This document shows positions 27,517-42,320 of a DNA stretch of 64,000 nt, piece after piece; the stretch's first letter is position 1, and each line of letters starts with the position of its first letter. The notes below the pieces were generated by a model. It searched no databases. It was given only the letters and a program-made list of their open reading frames with translations, and was not told the DNA's origin. This DNA comes from Hydractinia symbiolongicarpus (lineage: Eukaryota; Cnidaria; Hydrozoa; Anthoathecata; Hydractiniidae), in contig NC_079877.1 in assembly GCF_029227915.1 (NCBI RefSeq), forward strand, positions 868,001-932,000, read 5' to 3'. The translations under genes were made by a program, and so were the position numbers.

Positions 27517-30500
27517 AACGCATGAGACTTGTAGTTTTCAAAAATGTTTTCATTTTTCATGAGACGCTGAATGAAAGAGGTTTAATCGCCGGCAAACGAA
27601 AACCCGCGATTTCCCGTAAAACCCGGACTCAGCCCGTATAGCCAAAAGTATACAAAGAAAGTATCCAGGAAGTAAACTCATTTCCCGAACGATTTTTTAA
27701 ATTATTTTTTCACCACTAAAACGCATGAGACTCGTAGTTTTCAAAAATGTTTTCATTTTTGATGAGACGCTTAATGAAAGAGGTTTAATTGCTGGCAAAC
27801 GAAAACCCACGATTTCCCGTAAATCCCGGGCTTGGCCCGTATAGTCGAATGTATACAAAGAAAGTACCCTGGGAGTAAACTCATTTCCAGAACGATTTTT
27901 TAAATTATCTTTTCACCACTAAAACGCATGAGACTTGCAGTTTTCAAAAATGTTTTCATTTTTGATAAGACGCTGAATAAAAGAAGTTTAATCGCCGGCA
28001 AACGAAAACCCGCGAATTCCCGTAAATCTCGGACTCGGCCGTATAGCCAAAAGTATACAAAGAAAGTATCCAGGAAGTAAACTCATTTCCCGAACGAGTT
28101 TTTTAAATTATTTTTTCACCAATAAAACGCATGAGACTTGTAGTTTTCAAAAATGTTTTCATTTTTGATGAGACGCTGAATAAAAGAAGTTTAATCGCCG
28201 GCAAACGAAAACCCGCGATTTCCCGTAAATCCCGGGCTTAGCCCATATAGTCGAATATATACAAAGAAAGTACCCTGTGAGTAAACTCATTTCCATAACG
28301 ATTTTTTAAATTATCTTTTCACCACTAAAACGCATGAGACTCGTAGTTTATAAAAATGTTTTCATTTTTGATGAGACGCGGAATAAAAGAAGTTTAATCG
28401 CCGGCAAACGAAAACCCGCGTATTCCCGTAAATCCCGGTCTTGGCCCGTATAGTCGAATGTATACAAAGAAAGTACCCTGGGAGTAAACTCATTTCCAGA
28501 ACGATTTTTTAAATTATCTTTTCACCACTAAAACGCATGAGACTCGTAGTTTTCAAAAATGTTTTCATTTTTGATGAGACGCTTAGTGAAAGAGGTTTAA
28601 TTGCTGGCAAACGAAAACCCGCGATTTCCCGTAAATCCCGGGCTTGGCCCGTATAGTCGAATGTATACAAAGAAAGTACCCTGGAAGTAAACTCATTTCC
28701 AGAACGATTTTTTAAATTATCTTTTTACCACTAAAACGCATGAGACTCGTAGTTTTCAAAAATGTTTTCATTTTTGATGAGACGCGGAATGAAAGAAGTT
28801 TAATCGCCGGCAAACGAAAACCCGCGATTTCCCGTAAATCCCGGACTCGGGCCGTATAGACAAAAGTATACAGAGATAGTACCCGGGAAGTAAACTCATT
28901 TCCCGAACGATTTTTTAAATTATTTTTTCACCACTAAAACGCATGCGACTCGTAGTTTTCAAAAATGTTTTCATTTTTGATGAGACGCTTAATGAAAGAG
29001 GTTTAATTGCTGGCAAACGAAAACCCGCGATTTCCCGTAAATCCCGGGCTTGGCCCGTATAGTCGAATGTATACAAAGAAAATACCCTGGGAGTAAACTC
29101 ATTTCCAGAACGATTTTTTAAATTATCTTTTCACCACTAAAACGCATGAGACTTGCAGTTTTCAAAAATGTTTTCATTTTTGATGAGACGCTGAATAAAA
29201 GAAGTTTAATCGCGGGCAAACGAAAACCCGCGATTTCACGTAAATCCCGAGCTTGGCCCATATAGTCGAATATATACAAAGAAAGTACCCTGTGAGTAAA
29301 CTCATTTCCATAACGATTTTTTAAATTATCTTTTCACCACTAAAACGCATGAGACTTGCAGTTTTCAAAAATGTTTTCATTTTTGATGAGACGCTGAATA
29401 AAAGAAGTTTAATCGCCGGCAAACGAAAACCCGCGAATTCCCGTAAATGCCGGACTCGGCCCGTATAGCCAAAAGTATACAAAGAAAGTATCCAGGAACT
29501 AAACTCATTTCCCGAACGATTTTTTAAATTATTTTTTCACCACAAAAACGCATGAGACTCGTAGTTTTCAAAAATGTTTTCATTTTTGATGACACGCTTA
29601 ATGAAAGAGGTTTAATTGCTGGCAAACGAAAACCCACGATTTCCCGTAAATCCCGGGCTTGGCCTGTATAGTCGAATGTATACGAAGAAAGTACCCTGGG
29701 AGTAAACTCATTTCCAGAACGATTTTTTAAATTATCTTTTCACCACTAAAACGCATGAGACTTGCAGTTTTCAAAAATGTTTTCATTTTTGATGAGACGC
29801 TGAATAAAAGAAGTTTAATCGCCGGCCAATGAAAACCCGCGAATTCCCGTAAATCTCGGACTCGGCCCGTATAGCCAAAAGTATACAAAGAAAGTATCCA
29901 GGAAGTAAACTCATTTCCCGAACGATTTTTTAAATTATTTTTTCACCACTAAAACGCATTAGACTTGTAGTTTTCAAAAATGTTTTCATTTTTGATGAGA
30001 CGCTGAATAAAAGAAGTTTAATCGCCGGCAAACGAAAACCCGCGATTTTCCGTAAATTCCGGGCTTGGCCCATATAGTCGAATATATACAAAGAAAGTAC
30101 CCTGTAAGTAAACTCATTTCCATAACGATTTTTTAAATTATCTTTTCACCACTAAAACGCATGAGACTCGTAGTTTTCAAAAATGTTTTCATTTTTGATG
30201 AGACGCGGAATAAAAGAAGTTTAATCGCCGGCAAACGAAAACCCGCGATTTCCCGTAAATCCCGGGCTTGGCCCGTATATTCGAATGTATACAAAGAAAG
30301 TACCCTGGGAGTAAACTCATTTCCAGAACGATTTTTTAAATTATCTTTTCACCACTAAAACGCATGAGACTTGCAGTTTTCAAAAATGTTTTCATTTTTG
30401 ATGAGACGCTGAATAAAAGAAGTTTAATCGCCGGCAAACGAAAACCCGCGAATTCCCGAAAATCCCGGACTCGGCCCGTATAGTGGAATGTATACAAAGA

Positions 30501-31239
30501 AAGTACCCTGTGAGTAAACTCATTTCCCGAACGATTTTTTAAATTATTTTTTCGCCACTAAAACGCATGAGACTTGTAGTTTTCAAAAATGTTTTCATTT
30601 TTAATGAGACGCTTAATGAAAGAGGTTTAATCGCCGGCAAACGAAAACTAGCGATTTCCCGTAAATCCCAAGCTAGGCCCGTTTAGTCGAATGTATACAG
30701 AGAAAGTACCCAGGTAGTAAACTCATTTCCCGAACGTTTTTTTAAATTATTTTTTCACCACTAAAAGGCATGAGACTTGTAGTTTTCAAAAATGTTTTCT
30801 TTTTTGATGAGACGCTTAATGAAAGAGGTTTAATTGCTGGCAAACGAAAACCCGCGATTTCCCGTAAATCCCGGGCTTTGCCCGTATAGTCGAATGTATA
30901 CAAACAAAGTACCCTGGGAGTAAACTCATTTCCAGAACGATTTTTTAAATTATCTTTTCACCACTAAAACGCATGAGACTTGCAGTTTTCAAAAATGTTT
31001 TCATTTTTGATGAGACGCTGAATAAAAGAAGTTTAATCGCCGGCAAACGAAAACCCGCGAATTCCCGTAAATCCCGGACTCGGCCCGTATAGCCAAAAGT
31101 ATACAAAGAAAGTATCCAGGAAGTAAACTCATTTCCCGAACGATTTTTTAAATTATTTTTTCACCACTAAAACGCATGAGACTTGTAGTTTTCAAAAATG
31201 TTTTCATTTTTGATGAGACGCTGAATAAAAGAAGTTTAA

Positions 31240-34200
31240 TCGCCGGCAAACGAAAACCCGCGATTTCCCGTAAATACCGGGCTTGGCCCGTATAGTCGAA
31301 TATATACAAAGAAAGTACCCTGTGAGTAAACTCGTTTCCAGAACGATTTTTTAAATTATCTTTTCACCACTAAAACGCATGAGACTCGTAGTTTTCAAAA
31401 ATGTTTTCATTTTTGATGAGACGCGGAAGAAAAGAAGTTTAATCGCTGGCAAACGAAAACCCGCGATTTCCCGTAAATCCCGGACTCGGCCCGTATAGTC
31501 AAAAGTATACAAAGAAACTACCCAGGGAGTAAACTCATTTCCCGAACGATTTTTTAACTTATTTTTTCACCGCTAAAACGCATAAGACTTGAAGTTTTCA
31601 AAAATGTTTTTATTTTTGATGAGACGCTGAATAAAAGATGTTTAATCGCTGGCAAACGAAAACCCGCGATTTCCCGTAAATCCCGGACTCGGCCCGTATA
31701 GTCAAAAGTATACAAAGAAACTACCCAGGGAGTAAACTCATTTCCCGAACGATTTTTTAAATTATTTTTTCGCCACTAAAACGCATGAGACTTGTAGTTT
31801 TCAAAAATGTTTTCATTTTTGATGAGACGCTTAATGAAAGAGGTTTAATTGCTGGCAAACGAAAACCCGCGATTTCCCGTAAATCCCGGGCTTGGCCCGT
31901 ATAGTCGAATGTATACAAGGAAAGTACCCTGGGAGTAAACTCATTTCCAGAACGATTTTTTAAATTGTCTTTTCACCACTAAAACGCATGAGACTTGCAG
32001 TTTTCAAAAATGTTTTCATTTTTGATGAGACGCTGAATAAAAGAAGTTTAATCGCCGGCAAACGAAAACCCGCGAATTCCCGTAAATCTCGGACTCGGCC
32101 CGTATAGCCAAAAGTATACAAAGAAAGTATCCAGGAAGTAAACTCATTTCCCGAACAATTTTTTAAATTATTTTTTCACCACTAAAACGCATGAAACTTG
32201 TAGTTTTCAAAAATGTTTTCATTTTTTATGAGACGCTGAATAAAAGAAGTTTAATCGCCGGCAAACGAAAACACGCGATTTCCCGTAAATCCCGGGCTTG
32301 GCCCGTATAGTCGAATATATACAAAGAAAGTACCCTGTGAGTAAACTCATTTCCATAACGATTTTTTAAATCATCTTTTCACCACTAAAACGCATGAGAC
32401 TCGTAGTTTTCAAAAATGTTTTCATTTTTGATGAGACGCGGAATAAAAGAAGTTTAATCGCTGGCAAACGAAAACCCGCGATTTCCCGTAAATCCCGGAC
32501 TCGACCCGTATAGTCAAAAGTATACAAAGAAACTACCCAGGGAGTAAACTCATTTCCCGAACGATTTTTTAAATTATTTTTTCGCCACTAAAACGCATGA
32601 GACTTGTAGTTTTCAAAAATGTTTTCATTTTTAATGAGACGCTTAATGAAAGAGGTTTAATCGCCGGCAAACGAAAACTAGCGATTTCCCGTAAATCCCA
32701 AGCTAGGCCCGTATAGTCGAATGTATACAAAGAAAGTGCCCTGTGAGTAAACTCATTTCCAGTACGATTTTTTAAATTGTCTTTTCACCACTAAAACGCA
32801 TGAGACTTGAAGTTTTCAAAAATGTTTTCATTTTTGATGAGACGCTGAATAAAAGAAGTTTAATCGCCGGCAAACGAAAACCCGCGAATTCCTGTAAATC
32901 CCGGACTCGGCCCGTATAGCCAAAAGTATACAAAGAAAGTACCCAGGGAGTAAACTCATTTCCCGACCGATTTTTTAAATTATTTTTTCACCACTAAAAC
33001 GCATGAGACTTGTAGTTTTCAAAAATGTTTTCATTTTTGATGAGACGTTGAATAAAAGAAGTTTAATCGCCGGCAGACGAAAGCCCGCGAATTCCCGTAA
33101 ATCCCGAACTCGGCCCGTATAGTCAAAAGTATACAAAGAAAGTATCCAGGAAGTAAACTCATTTCCCGAACGATTTTTTAAATTATTTTTTCACCACTAA
33201 AACGCACGAGACTTGTAGTTTTCAAAACTGTTTTCATTTTTGATGAGACGCTGAATAAAAGAAGTTTAATCGCCGGCAAACGAAAACCCGCGAATTCCTG
33301 TAAATCCCGGACTCGGCCTGTATAGCCAAAAGTATACAAAGAAAGTACCCAGGGAGTAAACTCATTTCCCGAACGATTTTTTAAATTATTTTTTCACCAC
33401 TAAAACGCATGAGACTTGTAGTTTTCAAAAATGTTTTCATTTTTGATGAGACGTTGAATAAAAGAAGTTTAATCGCCGGCAGACGAAAGCCCGCGAATTC
33501 CCGTAAATCCCGGACTCGGCCCGTATAGTCAAAAGTATACAAAGAAAGTATCCAGGAAGTAAACTCATTTCCCGAACGATTTTTTAAATTATTTTTTCAC
33601 CACTAAAACGCATGAGACTTGTAGTTTTCAAAAATGTTTTCATTTTTGAGGAGACGCTGAATAAAAGAAGTTTAATTGCCCGCAAACGAAAACCCGCGAT
33701 TTCCAGTAAATCCCGGACTCGGCCCGTATAGTCGAAATTATGCAAAGAAAGTACCCTGCGAGTAAACTCATTTCCAGAACGATTTTTTAAATTATCTTTT
33801 CACCACTAAAACGCACGAGACTTGTAGTTTTCAAAACTGTTTTCATTTTTGATGAGACGCTGAATAAAAGAAGTTTAATCGCCGGCAAACGAAAACCCGC
33901 GAATTCCCGTAAATCCCGGACTCGGCCCGTATAGCCAAAAGTATTCAAAGAAAGTACCCAGGGAGTAAACTCATTTCCCGAACGATTTTTTAAATTATTT
34001 TTTCACCACTAAAACGCATGAGACTTGCAGTTTTTAAAAATGTTTTCATTTTTGATGAGACGCGGAATAAAAGAAGTTTAATCGCCGGCAAACGAAAACC
34101 CGCGATTTCCCGTAAATACCGGGCTTGGCCCGTATAGTCGAATATATACAAAGAAAGTACCCTGTGAGTAAACTCATTTCCAGAACGATTTTTTAAATTA

Positions 34201-36920
34201 TCTTTTCACCACTAAAACGCATGAGACTCGTAGTTTTCAAAAATGTTTTCATTTTTGATGAGACGCGGAAGAAAAGAAGTTTAATCGCCGGCAAACGAAA
34301 ACCCGCGATTTCCCGTAAATCCCGGACTCGGCCCGTATAGTCAAAAGTATACAAAGAAACTACCCAGGGAGTAAACTCATTTCCCGAACGATTTTTTAAC
34401 TTATTTTTTCACCGCTAAAACGCATAAGACTTGAAGTTTTCAAAAATGTTTTTATTTTTGATGAGACGCTGAATAAAAGATGTTTAATCGCTGGCAAACG
34501 AAAACCCGCGATTTCCCGTAAATCCCGGACTCGGCCCGTATAGTCAAAAGTATACAAAGAAACTACCCAGGGAGTAAACTCATTTCCCGAACGATTTTTT
34601 AAATTATTTTTTCGCCACTAAAACGCATGAGACTTGTAGTTTTCAAAAATGTTTTCATTTTTGATGAGACGGTTAATGAAAGAGGTTTAATTGCTGGCAA
34701 ACGAAAACCCGCGATTTCCCGTAAATCCCGGGCTTGGCCCGTATAGTCGAATGTATACAAGGAAAGTACCCTGGGAGTAAACTCATTTCCAGAACGATTT
34801 TTTAAATTGTCTTTTCACCACTAAAACGCATGAGACTTGCAGTTTTCAAAAATGTTTTCATTTTTGATGAGACGCTGAATAAAAGAAGTTTAATCGCCGG
34901 CAAACGAAAACCCGCGAATTCCCGTAAATCTCGGACTCGGCCCGTATAGCCAAAAGTATACAAAGAAAGTATCCAGGAAGTAAACTCATTTCCCGAACAA
35001 TTTTTTAAATTATTTTTTCACCACTAAAACGCATGAAACTTGTAGTTTTCAAAAATGTTTTCATTTTTTATGAGACGCTGAATAAAAGAAGTTTAATCGC
35101 CGGCAAACGAAAACACGCGATTTCCCGTAAATCCCGGGCTTGGCCCGTATAGTCGAATATATACAAAGAAAGTACCCTGTGAGTAAACTCATTTCCATAA
35201 CGATTTTTTAAATCATCTTTTCACCACTAAAACGCATGAGACTCGTAGTTTTCAAAAATGTTTTCATTTTTGATGAGACGCGGAATAAAAGAAGTTTAAT
35301 CGCTGGCAAACGAAAACCCGCGATTTCCCGTAAATCCCGGACTCGACCCGTATAGTCAAAAGTATACAAAGAAACTACCCAGGGAGTAAACTCATTTCCC
35401 GAACGATTTTTTAAATTATTTTTTCGCCACTAAAACGTATGAGACTTGTAGTTTTCAAAAATGTTTTCATTTTTAATGAGACGCTTAATGAAAGAGGTTT
35501 AATCGCCGGCAAACGAAAACTAGCGATTTCCCGTAAATCCCAAGCTAGGCCCGTATAGTCGAATGTATACAAAGAAAGTGCCCTGTGAGTAAACTCATTT
35601 CCAGTACGATTTTTTAAATTGTCTTTTCACCACTAAAACGCATGAGACTTGTAGTTTTCAAAAATGTTTTCATTTTTGATGAGACGCTGAATAAAAGAAG
35701 TTTAATCGCCGGCAAACGAAAACCCGCGAATTCCTGTAAATCCCGGACTCGGCCCGTATAGCCAAAAGTATACAAAGAAAGTACCCAGGGAGTAAACTCA
35801 TTTCCCGACCGATTTTTTAAATTATTTTTTCACCACTAAAACGCATGAGACTTGTAGTTTTCAAAAATGTTTTCATTTTTGATGAGACGTTGAATAAAAG
35901 AAGTTTAATCGCCGGCAGACGAAAGCCCGCGAATTCCCGTAAATCCCGAACTCGGCCCGTATAGTCAAAAGTATACAAAGAAAGTATCCAGGAAGTAAAC
36001 TCATTTCCCGAACGATTTTTTAAATTATTTTTTCACCACTAAAACGCACGAGACTTGTAGTTTTCAAAACTGTTTTCATTTTTGATGAGACGCTGAATAA
36101 AAGAAGTTTAATCGCCGGCAAACGAAAACCCGCGAATTCCTGTAAATCCCGGACTCGGCCTGTATAGCCAAAAGTATACAAAGAAAGTACCCAGGGAGTA
36201 AACTCATTTCCCGAACGATTTTTTAAATTATTTTTTCACCACTAAAACGCATGAGACTTGTAGTTTTCAAAAATGTTTTCATTTTTGATGAGACGTTGAA
36301 TAAAAGAAGTTTAATCGCCGGCAGACGAAAGCCCGCGAATTCCCGTAAATCCCGGACTCGGCCCGTATAGTCAAAAGTATACAAAGAAAGTATCCAGGAA
36401 GTAAACTCATTTCCCGAACGATTTTTTAAATTATTTTTTCACCACTAAAACGCATGAGACTTGTAGTTTTCAAAAATGTTTTCATTTTTGAGGAGACGCT
36501 GAATAAAAGAAGTTTAATTGCCCGCAAACGAAAACCCGCGATTTCCAGTAAATCCCGGACTCGGCCCGTATAGTCGAAATTATGCAAAGAAAGTACCCTG
36601 CGAGTAAACTCATTTCCAGAACGATTTTTTAAATTATCTTTTCACCACTAAAACGCACGAGACTTGTAGTTTTCAAAACTGTTTTCATTTTTGATGAGAC
36701 GCTGAATAAAAGAAGTTTAATCGCCGGCAAACGAAAACCCGCGAATTCCCGTAAATCCCGGACTCGGCCCGTATAGCCAAAAGTATTCAAAGAAAGTACC
36801 CAGGGAGTAAACTCATTTCCCGAACGATTTTTTAAATTATTTTTTCACCACTAAAACGCATGAGACTTGCAGTTTTTAAAAATGTTTTTATTTTTGATGA
36901 GACGCTGAATAAAAAAAGTT
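31240..36920. repeat. 2842-bp tandem higher-order duplication (14 monomers x 2), nearly identical copies
   Basis: Rare variants recur at exactly +2842 bp: CACCGCTAAAACGC at 31569 and 34411, TTAATTGCCCGC near 33674 and 36516, CGTAAATACCGGGC at 31271 and 34113. Only occasional single-base differences are seen by eye (for example GACGCTTAATG versus GACGGTTAATG), so the duplication is recent. Confidence 0.88.
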
Positions 36921-39900
36921 TAATCGCCGGCAAACGAAAACCCGCGATTTCCCGTAAATCCCGGACTCGACCCGTATAGTCGAAAGTATACAAAGAAAGT
37001 ACCCTGCGAGTAAACTCATTTCCAGAACGATTTTTTAAATTATCTTTTCACCACTAAAACGCATGAGACTTGTAGTTTTCAAAAATGTTTTCATTTTTGA
37101 TGAGACGCTTAATGAAAGAGGTTTAATCACCGGCAAACGAAAACTAGCGATTTCCTGTAAATCCCGAGCTAGGCCCGTTTAGTTGAATGTATACAAGGAA
37201 AGTACCCAGGGAGTAAACTCATTAACAGAACGATTTTTTAAATTATCTTTTCACCACTAAAACGCATGAGACTTGTAGTTTTCAAAAATGTTTTCATTTT
37301 TGATGAGACGCTGAATAAAAGATGTTTAATCGCCGGCAAACGAAAACCCGCCAATTCCTGTAAATCCCGGACTCGGCTCGTATAGCCAAAAGTATATAAA
37401 GAAAGTATCCAGGAAGTAAACTCATTTCCCGAACGATTTTTTAAATTATTTTTTCACTACTAAAACGCATGAGACTTGTAGTTTTCAAAAATGTTTTCAT
37501 TTTTGAGGAGACGCTGAATAAAAAAAGTTTAATTGCCGGCAAACGAAAACCAGCGATTTCCAGTAAATCCCGGACTCGGCCCGTATAGTCGAAAGTATAC
37601 AAAGAAAGTACCCTGCGAGTAAACTCATTTCCAGAACGATTTTTTAAATTATCTTTTCACCACTAAAACGCACGAGACTTGTAGTTTTTAAAAATGTTTT
37701 CATTTTTGATGAGACGCTGAATAAAAGATGTTTAATCGCCGGCAAACGAAAACCCGCGAATTCCCGTAAATCCCGGACTCGGCCCGTATAGCCAAAAGTA
37801 TTCAAAGAAAGTACCCAGGGAGTAAACTCATTTCCCGAACGATTTTTTAAATTATTTTTTCACCACTAAAACGCATGAGACTTGTAGTTTTCAAAAATGT
37901 TTTCATTTTTGATGAGACGCTGAATAAAAAAATTTTAATCGCCGGCAAACGAAAACTAGCGATTTCCTGTAAATCCCCAGCTAGGCCAGTTTAGTTGAAT
38001 GTATACAAAGAAAGTACCCAGGGAGTAAACTCATTAACAGAACGATTTTTTAAATTATCTTTTCACCACTAAAACGCATGACACTCGTAGTTTTCAAAAA
38101 TGTTTTCATTTTTGATGAGACGCTGAATAAAAGAAGTTTAATCGCCGGCAAACGAAAACCCGCGATTTCCCGTAAATCCCGGGCTTGGCCCGTATAGTCA
38201 AATATATACAAAGAAAGTACCCTGTGAGTAAACTCATTTCCAGAACGATTTTTTAAATTATCTTTTCACCACTAAAACGCATGACACTCGTAGTTTTCAA
38301 AAATGTTTTCATTTTTGATGAGACGCGGAAGAAAAGAAGTTTAATCGCTGGCAAACGAAAACCCGCGATTTCCCGTAAATCCCGGACTCGGCCCGTATAA
38401 TCAAAAGTATACAAAGAAACTACCCAGGGAGTAAACTCATTTCCCGAACGATTTTTTAATTTATTTTTTCACCACTAAAACGCATAAGACTTGAAGTTTT
38501 CAAAAATGTTTTCATTTTCGATGAGACGCTGAATAAAAGAAGTTTAATCGCCGGCAAACGAAAACCAGCGATTTCCCGTAAATCCCGGACTCGGCCCGTA
38601 TAGTCAAAAGTATACAAAGAAAGTACTCAGGGAGTAAACTCATTTCCAGAACGATTTTTTAAATTATTTTTTCGCCACTAAAACGCATGAGACTTGTAGT
38701 TTTCAAAAATGTTTTCTTTTTTGATGAGACGCTTAATGAAAGAGGTTTAATCGCTGGCAAACGAAAACCCGCGATTTACCGTAAATCCCGGGCTTGGCCC
38801 GTATAGTCGAATGTATACAAAGAAAGTGCCCTTTGAGTAAACTCATTTCCAGTACGATTTTTTAAATTATCTTTTCACCACTAAAACGCATGAGACTTGT
38901 AGTTTTCAAAAATGTTTTCATTTTTGATGGGACGCTGAATAAAAGAAGTTTAATCGCCGGCAAACGAAAACCCGCGATTTCCCGTAAATCCCGAGCTTGG
39001 CCCGTATAGTCAAATATATACAATGAAAGTACCCTGTGAGTAAACTCATTTCCAGAACGATTTTTTAAATTATCTTTTCACCACTAAAACGCATGAGACT
39101 TGTAGTTTTCAAATATGTTTTCATTTTTGATGAGACGCGGAATAAAAGAAGTTTAATCGCTGGCAAACGAAAACCCGCGATTTCCCGTATATCCCGGACT
39201 CGGCCCGTATAGTCAAAAGTATACAAAGAAACTACCCAGGGAGTAAACTCATTTCCCGAACTATTTTTTAAATTATTTTTTCACCACTAAAACGCATAAG
39301 ACTTGTAGTTTTCAAAAATGTTTTCATTTTCGATGAGACGCTGAATAAAAGAAGTTTGATCGCTGGCAAACGAAAACCCGCGAATTCCCGTAAATCCCGG
39401 ACTCGGCCCGTATAGCCAAAAGTATACAAAGAAAGTATACAGGGAGTAAACTCATTTCCCGAACGATTTTTTAAATTATTTTTTCACCACTAAAACGTAT
39501 GAGACTTGTAGTTTTCAAAAATGTTTTCATTTTTGATGAGACGCTGAATAAAAGAAGTTTAATCGCCGGCAAACGAAAACCCGCGATTTCCAGTAAATCC
39601 CGGACTCGGCCCGTATAGTCGAAAGTATACAAAGAAAGTACCCTGCGAGTGAACTCATTTCCAGAACGATTTTTTAAATTATCTTTTCACCACTAAAACG
39701 CACGAGACTTGTAGTTTTTAAAAATGTTTTCATTGTTGATGAGACGCTGAATAAAAGAAGTTTAATCGCCGTCAAACAAAAACCCGCGAATTCCTGTAAA
39801 TCCCGGACTCGGCCCGTATAGCCAAAAGTAATCAAAGAAAGTACCCAGGAAGTAAACTCATTTCCCGAAACGATTTATTAAATTATTTTTTCACCACTAA

Positions 39901-42320
39901 AACGCATGAGACTTGTAGTTTTCAAAAATGTTTTCATTTTTGATGAGACGTTGAATAAAAAAAGTTTAATCGCTGGCAAACGAAAACCCGCGAATTCCCG
40001 TAAATCCCGGACTCGGCCCGTATAGCCAAAAGTATACAAAGAAAGTATCCAGGGAGTAAACTCATTTCCAGAACGATTTTTTAAATTATTTTTTCACCAC
40101 TAAAACGTATGAGACTTGTAGTTTTCAAAAATGTTTTCATTTTTGATGAGACGCCGAATAAAAGAAGTTTAATCGCCGGCAAACGAAAACCCGCGATTTC
40201 CAGTAAATCCCGGACTCGGCCCGTATAGTCGAAAGTATACAAAGAAAGTACCCTGCGAGTAAACTCATTTCCAGAACGATTTTTTAAATTATCTTTTCAC
40301 CACTAAAACGCACGAGACTTGTAGTTTTTAAAAATGTTTTCATTTTTGATGAGACGCTGAATAAAAGAAGTTTAATCGCCGGCAAACCAAAACCCGCGAA
40401 TTCCTGTAAATCCCGGACTCGGCCCGTATAGCCAAAAGTATACAAAGAAAGTACCCAGGGAGTAAACTCATTTCCCGAACGATTTTTTAAATTATTTTTT
40501 CACCACTAAAACGCATGAGACTTGTAGTTTTCAAAAATGTTTTCATTTTTGATGAGACGTTGAATAAAAGAAGTTTAATCGCCGGCAGACGAAAGCCCGC
40601 GAATTCCCGTAAATCCCGGACTCGGCCCGTATAGTCAAAAGTATACAAAGAAAGTATCCAGGAAGTAAACTCATTTCCCGAACGATTTTTTAAATTATTT
40701 TTTCACCACTAAAACGCATGAGACTTGTAGTTTTCAAAAATGTTTTCATTTTTGAGGAGACGCTGAATAAAAGAAGTTTAATTGCCCGCAAACGAAAACC
40801 CGCGATTTCCAGTAAATCCCGGACTCGGCCCGTATAGTCAAAATTATGCAAAGAAAGTACCCTGCGAGTAAACTCATTTCCAGAACGATTTTTTAAATTA
40901 TCTTTTCACCACTAAAACGCACGAGACTTGTAGTTTTCAAAACTGTTTTCATTTTTGATGAGACGCTGAATAAAAGAAGTTTAATCGCCGGCAAACAAAA
41001 ACCCGCGAATTCCCGTAAATCCCGGACTCGGCCCGTATAGCCAAAAGTATTCAAAGAAAGTACCCAGGGAGTAAACTCATTTCCCGAACGATTTTTTAAA
41101 TTATTTTTTCACCACTAAAACGCATGAGACTTGTAGTTTTCAAAAATGTTTTTATTTTTGATGAGACGCTGAATAAAAAAAGTTTAATCGGCGGCAAACA
41201 AAAACCCGCGATTTCCCGTAAATCCCGGACTCGACCCGTATAGTCGAAAGTATACAAAGAAAGTACCCTGCGAGTAAACTCATTTCCAGAACGATTTTTT
41301 AAATTATCTTTTCACCACTAAAACGCATGAGACTTGTATTTTTTAAAAATGTTTTCATTTTTGATGAGACGCTTAATGAAAGAGGTTTAATCGCCGGCAA
41401 ACGAAAACTAGCGATTTCCTGTAAATCCCGAGCTAGGCCCGTTTAGTTGAATGTATACAAGGAAAGTACCCAGGGAGTAAACTCATTAACAGAACGATTT
41501 TTTAAATTATCTTTTCACCACTAAAACGCATGAGACTTGTAGTTTTCAAAAATGTTTTCATTTTTGATGAGACGCTAAATAAAAGAAGTTTAATCGCCGG
41601 CAAACGAAAACCCGCCAATTCCCGTAAATCCCGGATTCGGCTCGTATAGCCAAAAGTATATAAAGAAAGTATCCAGGAAGTAAACTCATTTCCCGAACGA
41701 TTTTTTAAATTATTTTTTCACTACTAAAACGCACGAGACTTGTAGTTTTCAAAAATGTTTTCATTTTTGAGGAGACGCTGAATAAAAAAAGTTTAATTGC
41801 CGGCAAACGAAAACCCGCGATTTCCAGTAAATCCCGGACTCGGCCCGTATAGTCGAAAGTATACAAAGAAAGTACCCTGCGAGTAAACTCATTTCCAGAA
41901 CGATTTTTTAAATTATCTTTTCACCACTAAAACGCACGAGACTTGTAGTTTTTAAAAATGTTTTCATTTTTGATGAGACGCTGAATAAAAGATGTTTAAT
42001 CGCCGGCAAACGAAAACCTGCGAATTCCCGTAAATCCCGGACTCGGCCCGTATAGCCAAAAGTATTCAAAGAAAGTACCCAGGGAGTAAACTCATTTCCC
42101 GAACGATTTTTTAAATTATTTTTTCACCACTAAAACGCATGAGACTTGTAGTTTTCAAAAATGTTTTCATTTTTGATGAGACGCTGAATAAAAAAAGTTT
42201 AATCGCCGGCAAACGAAAACTAGCGATTTCCTGTAAATCCCCAGCTAGGCCAGTTTAGTTGAATGTATACAAAGAAAGTACCCAGGGAGTAAACTCATTA
42301 ACAGAACGATTTTTTAAATT
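36130..42320. repeat. 4264-bp-shifted higher-order copies (21 monomers apart)
   Basis: TTAATTGCCCGC near 36516 recurs at 40780, AAACTAGCGATTTCCTG at 37141 recurs at 41405, and CATTAACAG at 38032 recurs at 42296, all +4264 bp. The match covers roughly 36130-38060 and 40394-42324. The start overlaps the end of the 2842-bp pair, so the same monomer series is present three times in the array. Confidence 0.82.

Noticed and set aside
1060-30358. Many 61-106-codon open frames on both strands of the satellite with near-identical predicted peptides
   Set aside because: They track the 203-bp monomer, recur at monomer spacing on both strands and owe their similarity to DNA-level homogeneity. 203 is not a multiple of three, so no frame persists beyond a monomer or so. 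No start context, splice or codon signal supports translation.
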